In this document: positions 7,748-22,017 of the stretch, piece by piece | Position numbering within the stretch: the first letter of the stretch is position 1 | Layout of the letters: each line of letters opens with the position of its first letter | Notes under the pieces: generated by a model | What the model saw: only the letters and a program-made list of their open reading frames with translations | The model's database searches: none | Told to the model about the DNA's origin: nothing | Program-made: the position numbers and the translations under genes | DNA from: Paractinoplanes maris | GTDB lineage: Bacteria; Actinomycetota; Actinomycetes; Mycobacteriales; Micromonosporaceae | DNA length: 64,000 bases | Assembly: GCF_023544465.1 (NCBI RefSeq) | Contig: NZ_JALPVL010000002.1 | Span: forward strand, 186,001-250,000 | Direction: 5' to 3'

Positions 7748-10700
7748 CGATCGTTCTCCTTAGCCTGGGTGAAGGACTCGGCGGAGCCGTCGGTCCGTCC
7801 ACGTTGCACACCCCGGTGATACGCGGAAAGGAGCCCGCGGACCTCGTCGGGACTGCGCCTGTTCTGGTTGCGCGGCCCGGGCTGTACGCCGCCGGGCACC
7901 AGCTGCGCCTGGGGAACACGTTTGGGGAGACCGGACCGCGTGGTGCCGGCGTCGACGGGATCGGCCGCTGCCATCGCCTTCTGCCACCCCTCGTCGGCCG
8001 TGGTCCGCCACTTGTCCTCGGCCGCGGGACGCGGCTTCGGCACGGAGCGTCCATTGTGCCCGTTGCTCGACGGGGCCGCAGCCGGGGGCGCGGCCGGGGC
8101 CGGGGCCGCCGGAGCCGCGGGGGGCGGCGGCGAGACCGGCACGGGCGGTGGCGCCGGCGTCGGCGTCGGCGTCGGGGTTGGCGTCGGGGTTGCTTTCGCC
8201 GCGCCCGGCGAGCTGTTGGGCGGCGGGGCGTAGCCGGCGGTCGGCATGCCCCACTCCTCCTGGCTCGCCGCGTCGTGGTCGCGGAACCAGCTCTGCTGCA
8301 TCTGCACGAAGATCGGTGAGTCGTTGCGCTCGTCGGCCGTCGGCGGGGCCGACACCGGCGGAACCGGCGGCATCGCGGCGAGCGCGGCACCCCACGAGCT
8401 GCCGGTCGGCGGTGCGGGCGGCGAGACCGGCTCCGGCGCCACCGGCCCAGGCGCCACGACGGGCGTCTGCATCGCCGGTGCCTGTGCGGTACGGGGCTGC
8501 ACGGTCGGGGTCTGCACGGTGGCGGTGAAGCCGTTCATGGTCGGCGCGCTCTGGGCGTCGTCGACCGCCTTCGTCACCCGGGTCGGCAGCGGCGGACGGT
8601 TCGGCGTCGGCCGCACGTCCGGGTCGGCCGGCGGCCGCTGCGACGGGAAGACCGGCAGCTGGGGGTGCGCGCTCGGCGGCGGCGGGGTCGGCTCGTGCCA
8701 CGGCTCGGGCGCGATCGCCGGCAGGGTCGCGGTGGCCGACCGGCCCGCGCGGGAGTCCCAGCCACCCCCGTACGGCGCGGTGCCGAGCTCCTGCGGCCGG
8801 GCCGGCGGGTCGATCCGCCGGCTGGGCAGCACCACGATCGTGCTCGGCAGCGTGACCTGGGCGACCGTGCCGCCCTCGATGTTGGCCCGCAGCTCGACGC
8901 GGACGCCGTAGCGGGCGGCGAGCCGGCCGACCACGGCCAGGCCCATCAGCCGGAACGCGGCCACGTCGACGCTCGGCGGCTCGGAGAGACGGCGGTTGAG
9001 CTGGTCCATCTGCTCCTCGGACATGCCGAGGCCGCGGTCCTCGACCTGGATCACCACGTAGTCGCGGATGCGGCGTCCGTCGGCCACCACGATCGTGTTG
9101 GGCGGCGAGAACCGGGTGGCGTTGTCGAGCAGCTCGGCGACCAGGCGGACCACGTCGTTGACGGCGAGCGCGGCGATCGAGATGTCGGTGTCGACCGTGC
9201 CGAACTCGACGCGGTTGTAGAGCTCGACCTCGGACTGGGCGGCGCGCAGCGCGTCGACCAGCAGCGCGTCCTCCCGGCGGGGGGCGCTGGAGTCGGCGCC
9301 CGCCAGCACCAGCAGGTTCTCGTCGTTGCGGCGCATCCGGGTCGCCAGGTGGTCGAGTTCGAAGAGCTGCGCGAGCCGCTTCGGGTCCTCCTCGGTGCGC
9401 TCGATCTGGTCGAGCTCGCCGATCATCCGGTCGACCAGCGACTGACTGCGCCGGGCGAGGTTGAGGAACATCGTCGAGACGCTGGTGCGCAGCGCGGCCT
9501 GCTCGGCCGCGACGCGGACCGCCTCGCGGTGGACCACGTTGAAGGCCTGGGCGACCTGGCCGATCTCGTCGCGGTTGGACAGCTTGATCGGGTCGCGCAG
9601 CTGGCTGACGATGTCGTCGGCCCCACCCTCACCGAGGTTGCGGGCGTCGCGCAGCCGGGCCACCGCGTCCGGCAGGTCGCGGTTGGCCACCGCGAGCGCG
9701 CCCTCCCGCAGCTTGCGCAGCGACAGGTTGAGCGAGCGGGCCAGGATGACCGCGAGCACGATGGCCAGGATCAGCACGAGCACGACCAGCGCCGACTCGA
9801 TGGCCGCCTGGCGCACGACGGCGTCGCGGTCGGCCGAGGCCTGATCGACGACATCGGACTCGAGCTCCTGCTCGGCCCAGCGCATCAGGTCGACCACCGC
9901 GCCGAAAGCCTGGGCGATCTCGGGAGCCTGGACCCCGCCGCCGTTGCCGGCCCGGGCCAGCTGGGTGGCCACGCCGTCGAGCAGGTTGACCGCGTCACCG
10001 CTGACCACGTTCTCCACCAGGGAGCGCTGGGCCGGGTCGGCGACGAGGGAGAAAGCGAGCAGGGCCTCCTGCTGGCTGGTCTGGGTGGCGATGAACGCGG
10101 TGCGCTGCTCCGGGCTGAGGTCGCCGGTGATCTGGGCCGCGTAGGAGATGGCGCCCTGCTCGGCGGTGCCGGCCTTGGCCCGGCCGAAGGCGGCGATCGC
10201 GCGCAGCCGGTCGGCCACGTCGCCGTCGCCCGCGTACTGGCTGAGCGCCTCGGCGTAGCCGACCAGGTCGGTGATCACCACGCCGTAGCGGGAGACGACC
10301 TCGGCCACGGCGATGCCGTTGCGGTCGCCGACCGCGGTGCGGGTGGCGTCCATCGTGTTCAGGTGGTCGTCGATGCGGGCCAGCCGGTCGCGCACGGCGG
10401 CCGGTGGATCCTCCACATCGGCCCGGTGAGCACGGTAGATCTGGATCTGCGCGTCGCTGCCGGCCACGGCCGACTGGTAGGCGCCGGCCTTGGCATCCGG
10501 GTTGCCCAGATAGGCGGCGGCCGCCATGCGCTCGACGTTCAACAGCTGGGTGAGCCCGGAGATGTCGGTCTCCAGCTTGGTCAGTTCCTCGACGGTGCCC
10601 GCCTCGGCGGCACGTTGCCCGACATCGACCAGCCGGGTGGTGGCCAGCGCGACCACGGCGACCAGCGGGACGACCAGGATCAGGGCGAGCTTGGCGCGGA

Positions 10701-10767
10701 TGCGGGCGTCTCGCAGGCGGGGGAAGACACCACGGCGTGCCACCTGGGTCGAGGATCCGGTGCTCAC
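7744..10767 (-). CDS. cvnA: Conservon sensor histidine kinase (CvnA-like, nitrate-sensor-type)
   Basis: 1007 residues from GTG 10767, chosen for GGAGGAG just upstream. TM1 ~27-45; an all-helical extracellular region ~46-320 like the nitrate/nitrite-sensing (NIT) domain; TM2 ~324-346; HAMP ~347-420; a helical segment with LDHLATRMRRNDENLL (~471-486, candidate phospho-His 473); HATPase_c with ELLDNATRFSPP (~545) and DRGLGM (~577). From ~655 the tail is Pro/Ala/Thr-rich, ~350 residues, with a Thr-Pro run. The kinase heads the operon and is coupled to cvnB. The ligand is unknown. Confidence 0.9.
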   Translation of the reverse strand: MSTGSSTQVARRGVFPRLRDARIRAKLALILVVPLVAVVALATTRLVDVGQRAAEAGTVEELTKLETDISGLTQLLNVERMAAAAYLGNPDAKAGAYQSAVAGSDAQIQIYRAHRADVEDPPAAVRDRLARIDDHLNTMDATRTAVGDRNGIAVAEVVSRYGVVITDLVGYAEALSQYAGDGDVADRLRAIAAFGRAKAGTAEQGAISYAAQITGDLSPEQRTAFIATQTSQQEALLAFSLVADPAQRSLVENVVSGDAVNLLDGVATQLARAGNGGGVQAPEIAQAFGAVVDLMRWAEQELESDVVDQASADRDAVVRQAAIESALVVLVLILAIVLAVILARSLNLSLRKLREGALAVANRDLPDAVARLRDARNLGEGGADDIVSQLRDPIKLSNRDEIGQVAQAFNVVHREAVRVAAEQAALRTSVSTMFLNLARRSQSLVDRMIGELDQIERTEEDPKRLAQLFELDHLATRMRRNDENLLVLAGADSSAPRREDALLVDALRAAQSEVELYNRVEFGTVDTDISIAALAVNDVVRLVAELLDNATRFSPPNTIVVADGRRIRDYVVIQVEDRGLGMSEEQMDQLNRRLSEPPSVDVAAFRLMGLAVVGRLAARYGVRVELRANIEGGTVAQVTLPSTIVVLPSRRIDPPARPQELGTAPYGGGWDSRAGRSATATLPAIAPEPWHEPTPPPPSAHPQLPVFPSQRPPADPDVRPTPNRPPLPTRVTKAVDDAQSAPTMNGFTATVQTPTVQPRTAQAPAMQTPVVAPGPVAPEPVSPPAPPTGSSWGAALAAMPPVPPVSAPPTADERNDSPIFVQMQQSWFRDHDAASQEEWGMPTAGYAPPPNSSPGAAKATPTPTPTPTPTPAPPPVPVSPPPPAAPAAPAPAAPPAAAPSSNGHNGRSVPKPRPAAEDKWRTTADEGWQKAMAAADPVDAGTTRSGLPKRVPQAQLVPGGVQPGPRNQNRRSPDEVRGLLSAYHRGVQRGRTDGSAESFTQAKENDR
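8152..8192. repeat. 6-bp tandem repeat coding Thr-Pro in cvnA
   Basis: Repeats of GGCGTC or GGGGTT on the plus strand encode (Thr-Pro)x6 in the minus-strand cvnA tail. A simple-sequence tract prone to in-frame length change. Confidence 0.8.
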
Positions 10768-11183
10768 GACTTCTCCTCCGTGGTCTTCCCCATGGCTTTT
10801 CGCCCGCAGGACCTCGCGCGGCCCGGGAATTTCATCAGAACGGACATCCCTTTGGGAAGTCTGGAAACACCCGGAAACGAACTTCGTGTCCGAGTGCAAG
10901 GATTAGCGGCCGTTCCACTTTCGACAGGCGGAGCGCTTTGACGTGCGCGAATATATTGACCACGACAATCAGTGACGACTCGGTCACCGCGTACCCCCAA
11001 GATTTCAACCAGTATGTGAGACAAGCGTCTCGTTCCATCGATGAGGCGCCGCTTGACCAGGGGCCTTCACGTTGGCAAGGTTTGGCGCGATCGAACGGAC
11101 ACGCTGTCCGTGTCGTCGCCCTCCCCGGCAGACCACGATGGCGCCGGCGCTCCAGCCTTCCCGCCCCTCTAGGAGGCACCGCA
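10768..11183. other. Divergent intergenic region, cvnA / solute-binding protein
   Basis: 416 bp between divergently read genes. The stretch around 10940-11030 is AT-richer than the surroundings, with TATATT on both strands near 10951-10958 and TTGAC on the plus strand near 10919 and 10956. No pair of hexamers has a convincing 16-18 nt spacing. The promoters of both operons should lie here. No gene is seen. Confidence 0.4.
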
Positions 11184-12341
11184 GTGCGGCTCCCCCGCAT
11201 CACCGCGGCCATCGCCGTGGCATCGATGCTTCTCGCCGGCGCGGCCGGCTGTACCTCGGACGACGACGCCCCCGACCGCAGCACCGTGGTGGTGGCGGCC
11301 GATCTCAACAACTCCTCGGCGGTCGACCTCGCGTACGCCCGGGCCCTGCAGCTGCGGATCGAGCAGATCAACGCCTCCGGGCAGCTGGGCGACCGGAAGC
11401 TGGAGCTGCGCACCCAGGACAACCGCAACGACCCGACGGTGTCGCTGCGCAACATCAGCACGTTCGCCGACGACCCGGCCGTGGCCGCGGTGATCAGCGG
11501 CATCTGCGACGCGTGCGTCGTCGGCGCGGCCAAGACGATCAACGACAAACGCATCCCGACGATCTCGCTGGCCGCCGCCGACCAGGTCACCAACCCGGTC
11601 GGCCAACGGCAGTACATCTTCAAGCTCGGCCCGAACTCCACGGACAGCGCCGCCGCGCTGGTCAGCGAGTTCACCCGGGCCGGGGTCAAGAAGATCGCGG
11701 TGCTGCACACCAACGATCTCTACGGCCGGGGCGCCAACACGGCCCTGACCGGCGCGCTGCGCGGCACGGGCATCACGGTGGCCGCCACCCGCGGGGTCAA
11801 GCCGGCCGCCAGCGACATCGCCCAGTCGGTCGGCACCCTGACCGACACCAAGCCGCAGGCGCTGGTCGTGCTCACCCCGCCCGACCTGGCCCAGCAGGCC
11901 GCGACCGACGCCTACGCCGCGAACTACCGCGAGGCCGTCTACTTCGACGCGGCCGCCGCGAGTGACCTGTTCATCCCCCGGGCCGCCGTCACCGCCACCA
12001 ACAACGCGACGATGGTGTTCACCCAGACCCTGGCGATCGACGACGTGATTGCGACGACGCCGGCCAAGTCCGCCCGCAAGCAGTGGTTCCGCGACTACAC
12101 GTCCCGGTACGGCAGCTACTCGGGAGTGGCCTCGTTCGCCGCGGACGCCGCCGACCTGATCGCCGACGCGGTGGCCCGGGTCGGCGCCGACCGCCCCCGG
12201 ATCCGCGAGATCATCGAGACCTCCCAGGTCGACGGCCTCTCCGGCCCGATCCGGCTCACCCCCGACAACCACTCCGGCCTGATGCCCCAGGCGCTCACGC
12301 TGCTGGTGGCCCGGGCCGGCCGCTGGCGGCTCGCGTCATGA
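11184..12341 (+). CDS. ABC transporter solute-binding lipoprotein, LivJ/type I fold
   Basis: 385 residues from GTG 11184 with AGGAGG at 11171-11176. Lipoprotein signal peptide ending in the lipobox LAGAAGC (Cys ~22). The rest resembles branched-chain amino-acid or amide-binding proteins: VVVAADLNNSSAVDLAYARALQLRIEQIN, LRTQDNRNDP, VAAVISGICDACVVGAAKTIND, KIAVLHTNDLYGRGA. Its stop overlaps the ATG of the ABC ATPase gene. No permease is adjacent, so the ligand and partner are unclear; a sensory role is possible. Confidence 0.83.
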   Translation: MRLPRITAAIAVASMLLAGAAGCTSDDDAPDRSTVVVAADLNNSSAVDLAYARALQLRIEQINASGQLGDRKLELRTQDNRNDPTVSLRNISTFADDPAVAAVISGICDACVVGAAKTINDKRIPTISLAAADQVTNPVGQRQYIFKLGPNSTDSAAALVSEFTRAGVKKIAVLHTNDLYGRGANTALTGALRGTGITVAATRGVKPAASDIAQSVGTLTDTKPQALVVLTPPDLAQQAATDAYAANYREAVYFDAAAASDLFIPRAAVTATNNATMVFTQTLAIDDVIATTPAKSARKQWFRDYTSRYGSYSGVASFAADAADLIADAVARVGADRPRIREIIETSQVDGLSGPIRLTPDNHSGLMPQALTLLVARAGRWRLAS

Positions 12342-13087
12342 TCCGCGTCGACCAGGTGTCCCGGACCTTCACCGGCCGCTCGGGCACGGTCGAGGCGCTG
12401 CGCGAGGTGAGCCTCGAGGTCGGCAACGGCGAGTTCGTGGCCGTGGTGGGCCGGTCCGGCTGCGGCAAGTCGACGCTGCTGCGGTTGATCGCGGGCCTGC
12501 TGCCGCCGACCGCGGGCCGCGTCGACGTGGGCGGCGAGCAGGTCGTCAAGCCGCGGCGGGACGTGTCGATGATGTTCCAGCGCCCGGCCCTGCTGCCGTG
12601 GCGCTCGGTGCTCGACAACGTGCTGCTGCCGGTGCAGATCTTCGGCTGGCGCAAGGCGCAGTATCGCGATCGGGCCCACGAGCTGCTCGAGCTGACCGGC
12701 CTGACCGGCTTCGAGAAACGGCTGCCGCACGAGCTTTCGGGCGGCATGCAGCAGCGGGTGGCCCTGTGCCGCGCGCTGATCGGGCGCCCGCAGGTGATGT
12801 TGATGGACGAGCCGTTCTCGGCCCTCGACCCGCTGATCCGCGAGGAGCTGTCGGGCGAGTTGCAGCGCATCCACATGGAACAGGAGGCGACCACCGTCTT
12901 CGTCACCCACTCGATCGACGAGGCGGTGCTGCTGGCCGACCGGGTGGTCGTGCTGAGCCCGCGGCCGGGCCGGGTGCGCGAGATCGTCGACGTGCGCATT
13001 CCCCGTCCGCGAACGCTGGGCCGGACGGCGCATTCGGACGAAGTCGCCCGGTGCAGCGCGTTGCTTCATGATCTTTTGATGGCCTAG
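12338..13087 (+). CDS. ABC transporter ATPase, nitrate/sulfonate/taurine (SsuB/TauB) type
   Basis: 249 residues; start ATG 12338 overlaps the upstream stop (ATGA). Walker A GRSGCGKSTLLRL, Q-loop MMFQRPALLPWRSVLDNVLLPVQ (PxLLPW is typical of the NitT/TauT ATPases), signature LSGGMQQRVALCRAL, Walker B VMLMDEPFSALDP, H-loop FVTHSIDEAVLLADR. This family normally pairs with a SsuC/TauC permease and an SsuA-type binding protein, but the preceding gene is LivJ-type and no permease follows. The real membrane partner must be encoded elsewhere, or is the membrane protein downstream. Confidence 0.9.
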   Translation: MIRVDQVSRTFTGRSGTVEALREVSLEVGNGEFVAVVGRSGCGKSTLLRLIAGLLPPTAGRVDVGGEQVVKPRRDVSMMFQRPALLPWRSVLDNVLLPVQIFGWRKAQYRDRAHELLELTGLTGFEKRLPHELSGGMQQRVALCRALIGRPQVMLMDEPFSALDPLIREELSGELQRIHMEQEATTVFVTHSIDEAVLLADRVVVLSPRPGRVREIVDVRIPRPRTLGRTAHSDEVARCSALLHDLLMA

Positions 13088-13168
13088 CATTACTCTTCGT
13101 ATATTTATCTGAGCGGGTTTTTAAGAATCGACCCCCGCTGTTGAGCGCATAGGCGAGGAAACCGTAAC

Positions 13169-15839
<2,671 letters not shown>

Positions 15840-15917
15840 CTATCGGTACAAAACAGACGGATAATGGGCGCACGGATTCCCCGGGTCGCCCTGATCGGCC
15901 GGGGTCGGCCGGGTCGG

Positions 15918-16675
15918 CTAAGAGACGAAGTGGTTCAGCGGACCGGGTCCCGCGCCCAGCCGCCAGTCGCGCCCGCCCGTGAGCGCCGCGGTCACATATC
16001 GCTTGGCATTCCGTACGGCGGCCGGCACCGCATCACCGGCAGCCAGCCGCACTGCGATGGCCGACGAGAAGGTGCAGCCCGACCCGTGGTTGTTGAGCGT
16101 GGCCACCGGTTCCCCGGGCAGCGTCTCGGTCACGCCGTCGTGGTGCAGGACATCGATCGCCAGCTCGCTGCCGGTCACCACGACGGCGCGCGCTCCCCGG
16201 CGAGCCAGACGTTCCGCCGCCTCGGCCATTTCCTCGGCCGTCTCGACCGGGATTCCGGCCAGGGCGCCGGCTTCCTGCCGGTTCGGGGTCAGGACACAGG
16301 GGTACGCGACCAGGGGCGCCACCGAGGCGGTCTCCGCGAGCCGGGCGCCCGAGGTGGCCACGAGCACCGGATCGACGACCAGGTTGGGCAGACGATCGGC
16401 CCGGGCCAGCAGCAGTTCGGCCACGGCCGGGTCGCCGATCATGCCCACCTTGACCGCGGCGACCGGCAGGTCGTCGAGCACCGCGTCGAGCTGCGCCGCC
16501 ACCACCTCGATCGGGATCGGGTGGATCGCGGTGACGCCCCGGGTGTTCTGCGCCGTGACCGCCGTGATGACCGAGGCACCGTACGCCCCGAGCGCCGCGA
16601 ACGTCTTGAGGTCGGCCTGAATGCCCGCGCCCCCACCGGAATCCGACCCGGCGATGGTCAGCACCACCGGCGGCG

Positions 16676-16679
<4 letters not shown>
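15918..16679 (-). CDS. thiD: Hydroxymethylpyrimidine/phosphomethylpyrimidine kinase
   Basis: 253 residues from GTG 16679. Phosphorylates HMP and HMP-P to HMP-PP. Ribokinase-fold signatures are VVLTIAGSDSGGGAGIQADLKTF at the N-terminus, AVKVGMIGDP, VVDPVLVATSGARL and NNHGSGCTFSSAIA with the catalytic Asp/Gly region replaced by the usual GSGC. The start overlaps the TenI/ThiE2 stop (GTGA). The frame stays open far upstream through the Gly/Ala repeat of the neighbour, but that part is a shadow. Confidence 0.95.
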
Positions 16680-19410
<2,731 letters not shown>

Positions 19411-19414
<4 letters not shown>

Positions 19415-20046
19415 GCCACCGCCCCCGAAATGACCGGCGCACCGGAGGAGGCCGACCGGCCGTCGCGATCGTCGAGGGCCCGCAGGAAGGCGACCGTGGC
19501 CCCGGCCGGATCACCGGCGACGGCCGAGATCGCGGCCACGCCGTGGCAGTCGAGCAGTCCCACCCGCTCGGGCGTGATACCGGCGATCGCTATCACCGGA
19601 GTGCCGGGTACGGCCCCGGTCACCGCGGCGACGCCGGCCGGGCCGATCGGGTCGGGCAGCCCGGTCTTGCTGCTGGTCGCGAAGGCCGGACCGACGCCGA
19701 GGTAGGTCGCCCCGGCGGCCACCGCGGCGCGCGCGTCCGCCGGGTTGCGGCAGGTAGCGCCGAGGATGGCGGACGGGCCCAGTGCCCGGCGGGCGGCGGC
19801 CACCGGCAGGTCGTCGGCGCCCACGTGGACGCCGTCGGCGCCGGCCGCGAGCGCCACCCCGACCCGGTCGTCGACCAGGCAGAGCGCCCCGGCCGGGCGG
19901 CACAGCTCGAGGGCGGCCACCGTCAGGGCGTACGCCTCACGGTCGTGGGACTTGACCCGCACCTGGACGGCGACCGGGCCGTGGCCGAGCACGCCGCGGA
20001 TGACGTCGAGCGAGTCGGTGACGATGTGCAAACGCGGAAACGACAA
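19411..20046 (-). CDS. thiE: Thiamine-phosphate synthase
   Basis: 211 residues. Joins HMP-PP and thiazole phosphate to thiamine phosphate. Motifs: RLHIVTDS, VQVRVK (Arg/Lys binding pyrophosphate), ADGVHVGADDLP, GVGPAFATSSKTGLPDPIG and VIAIAGITPERV. The TTG start at 20046 is chosen for GGGAGGAG ~6 nt upstream, which is also the 3' end of the TPP riboswitch. First gene of the operon. Confidence 0.95.
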
Positions 20047-20052
20047 CGGACG

Positions 20053-20145
20053 CTCCTCCCTGCGCCGGCATGATCCGGATCAGGTTCGACGGTCGGGGGC
20101 CGCGTCAGCCCCCCTCTCAGCCCGGTGCACCGGACTCCCGTGGGG
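20053..20145 (-). promoter_or_regulatory. TPP riboswitch (THI element)
   Basis: Minus-strand RNA holds the conserved blocks CGGGCTGAGAGG and GAACCTGATCCGGATCATGCC followed by GGCGCAGGGA, the canonical TPP aptamer. The aptamer's 3' end runs straight into the GGGAGGAG ribosome binding site of thiE, so control is most likely by blocking translation when TPP is bound. Confidence 0.96.
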
Positions 20146-20180
20146 TTGTGTTGCCTCGGACCATAACCCGGCCCGGGGCG

Positions 20181-20290
20181 AAAAAACTAGCGATCGCCGC
20201 CGGTGAGATGTGGCTCGGTTTTCCGACGGTTGCGGGGTTTGCAGACGGCGGAAAACCGCGCCACATCTCACCGGTTACCAGGCGATCGCC
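20181..20290 (-). terminator. Giant palindrome, probable terminator of the ABC-F gene
   Basis: Arms 20201-20227 and 20247-20273 are complementary over 27 bp with two mismatches (GGTGAGATGTGGC and CGGTTTTCCG blocks); GCGATCGC at 20190 and 20283 can extend the pairing. The loop is ~19 nt. In minus-strand RNA the hairpin is followed by TAGTTTTTT (plus strand 20181-20189), as in an intrinsic terminator, but the stem is unusually long. It lies 25 bp beyond the ABC-F stop and 45 bp before the riboswitch. It may be a MITE-like or REP-like repeat reused as a terminator. Confidence 0.75.
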
Positions 20291-20315
20291 GCGGAGCGGA
20301 GCGACGCCTTCCAGC

Positions 20316-21974
20316 TCAGCGCACGTCCCAGACCGGTTCTGGAGTCTCGACGACCTCGCCGTCGCCCTGGAACAGCACGAAGCGGTCGAAGGACCGGGTG
20401 AACCAGCGGTCGTGGGTGACCGCGATCACGGTGCCCTCGAAGAGGCGCAGCCCCTCCTCCAGCGCCTCGGCCGAGGCCAGGTCGAGGTTGTCGGTCGGCT
20501 CGTCGAGCAGCAGCACGGTCGCGCCCGACAGCTCGAGCAGCAGCACCAAGAAGCGGGCCTGCTGACCACCCGAGAGCGTGCCGAACCGCTGGTCGCCCTG
20601 CGCCGCCAGCTCGTAGCGGTTGAGCGCCTTCATCGCCCCGGCCCGGTCCATTCCGGACCGATGGTCGTCGCCGCGCCAGAGGATCTCGACCGGCGTGCGT
20701 CCGAGCAGTTCGGGCCGGTCGTGGGTCTGCGAGAAATGACCGGGCCGGACCCGGGCGCCGAGCCGGGCGACACCGCTGTGCGCCACGTGGGCCAGCGGGG
20801 CCCCGTCGACCGGTTTGTTCTCGGCCTCGGGGTCGCTGCCGCCGGCCGCGAGCAGCCGCAGGAAGTGCGACTTGCCGGTGCCGTTGGCGCCCAGCACCGC
20901 GACCCGGTCGCCATACCAGATCTCGAGATCGAACGGGAATGTCAGGTCGTCCATCTCGAGCTGTTCGACGATCACCGCACGCTTGGCCGTGCGGCCACCC
21001 CGCAGGTTCATCCGCAGCGACTGGTCCTTGGGCGGCGTGGGCGGCGGGCCGGCCTCCTCGAACTTGCGCAGCCGGGTCTGGGCGGCCTGATAGCGCGAGG
21101 CCATGCCGTCGTTGAAGGTCGCTTTCTGCTTGAGCGACAGCACCAGATCCTTGAGCTTCTGATGCTCCTCGTCCCAGCGGCGGCGATTTTCCTCCATCCG
21201 GTCGTGGCGATGCACGCGAGCCTCGTGCCACGACGCGAAACCGCCGGGATGGGTCCAGGCGCTGCCGCCCTCGACGGCCACCACGCGGTCGGCGGTCTGG
21301 GCCAGCAGCTCGCGATCGTGCGAGACGTAGAGCACGGATTTGGGCGACTCGCGGAGCCGGGCCTCGAGCCAGCGTTTGCCGGGCACGTCGAGGAAGTTGT
21401 CGGGCTCGTCCAGCAGCAGCACCTCGTCGTCGCCGCGCAGCAGCAGATCGAGCGCGAACCGCTTCTGCTGCCCACCGGAGAGTGTCCGCACCGGACGGTG
21501 CCGCACCTCGTCCCACGGCTTGCCGAGGATCGCCACCGCCACGGTGTCGAAGAGCACCTCGACGTCGTAACCCCCGGCCTCACCCCAGGAGGCCAAGGCA
21601 TTCGCGTACGCCAATTGGCTGCGCTCGGTGTCGTCGAGCGCGGCGGCCGCCTTGGCCAGCCGGTCGCCGGCCGCGCCGAGGGCGGGTGACACGAGGGAGA
21701 GGGCCAGGTCCTCCAGCGTACGGTCGTCGCCGATCATGCCGATGAACTGGCGCATCACGCCGAGCCCACCGGAGCGCGCGATCGTGCCCTCGGGCAGCGC
21801 GAGGTCGCCGGCCACCATGCGCAGCAGCGTGGTCTTGCCCGCGCCGTTCGGCCCGACCAGCGCGACCTTCGCCCCCTCGCCGACCCGGAACGCGACGTCG
21901 GCGAAGAGCCGGCGCCCGTCGGGCAGCACGTATCCGGCTCCGGCGACATCCACGTAACCCATGGCCGCCATCAT
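20316..21974 (-). CDS. ABC-F family ATPase
   Basis: 552 residues (ATG 21974; ATG 21962, MGYVDVAG, is an equally possible start). Two nucleotide-binding domains and no membrane segment. NBD1: GPNGAGKTTLLRM, LSGGQQKRFALDLLL, VLLLDEPDNFLD. Linker with basic and acidic helices ~240-300. NBD2: GANGTGKSHFLRLL, LSGGQQARFLVLLLE, VLLLDEPTDNLD. ABC-F proteins act on the ribosome, either as translation factors (EttA-like) or as antibiotic-resistance proteins. The Walker A of NBD2 has Ser-His where Ser/Thr-Thr/Leu is common. Stand-alone gene followed by the palindrome. Confidence 0.92.
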   Translation of the reverse strand: MMAAMGYVDVAGAGYVLPDGRRLFADVAFRVGEGAKVALVGPNGAGKTTLLRMVAGDLALPEGTIARSGGLGVMRQFIGMIGDDRTLEDLALSLVSPALGAAGDRLAKAAAALDDTERSQLAYANALASWGEAGGYDVEVLFDTVAVAILGKPWDEVRHRPVRTLSGGQQKRFALDLLLRGDDEVLLLDEPDNFLDVPGKRWLEARLRESPKSVLYVSHDRELLAQTADRVVAVEGGSAWTHPGGFASWHEARVHRHDRMEENRRRWDEEHQKLKDLVLSLKQKATFNDGMASRYQAAQTRLRKFEEAGPPPTPPKDQSLRMNLRGGRTAKRAVIVEQLEMDDLTFPFDLEIWYGDRVAVLGANGTGKSHFLRLLAAGGSDPEAENKPVDGAPLAHVAHSGVARLGARVRPGHFSQTHDRPELLGRTPVEILWRGDDHRSGMDRAGAMKALNRYELAAQGDQRFGTLSGGQQARFLVLLLELSGATVLLLDEPTDNLDLASAEALEEGLRLFEGTVIAVTHDRWFTRSFDRFVLFQGDGEVVETPEPVWDVR

Positions 21975-22017
21975 CCCTGCGAGTGAGCGCTTTTGGCACC
22001 CGGATTTCGGTCGTGGC

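Noticed and set aside
8665..10941. Very long plus-strand open frame (758 codons) opposite cvnA
   Set aside because: High-GC mirror frame of a clearly conserved kinase gene; His/Asp/Gly/Val-rich translation without any domain.
20190..20197. GCGATCGC resembling the cyanobacterial HIP1 palindrome
   Set aside because: An 8-bp self-complementary GC-rich word is expected by chance; only relevant as part of the larger palindrome.
20203..20565. Small ORFs over the large palindrome with mirrored peptides (RATSH on both strands)
   Set aside because: The similarity is a by-product of the inverted repeat, not two related proteins.
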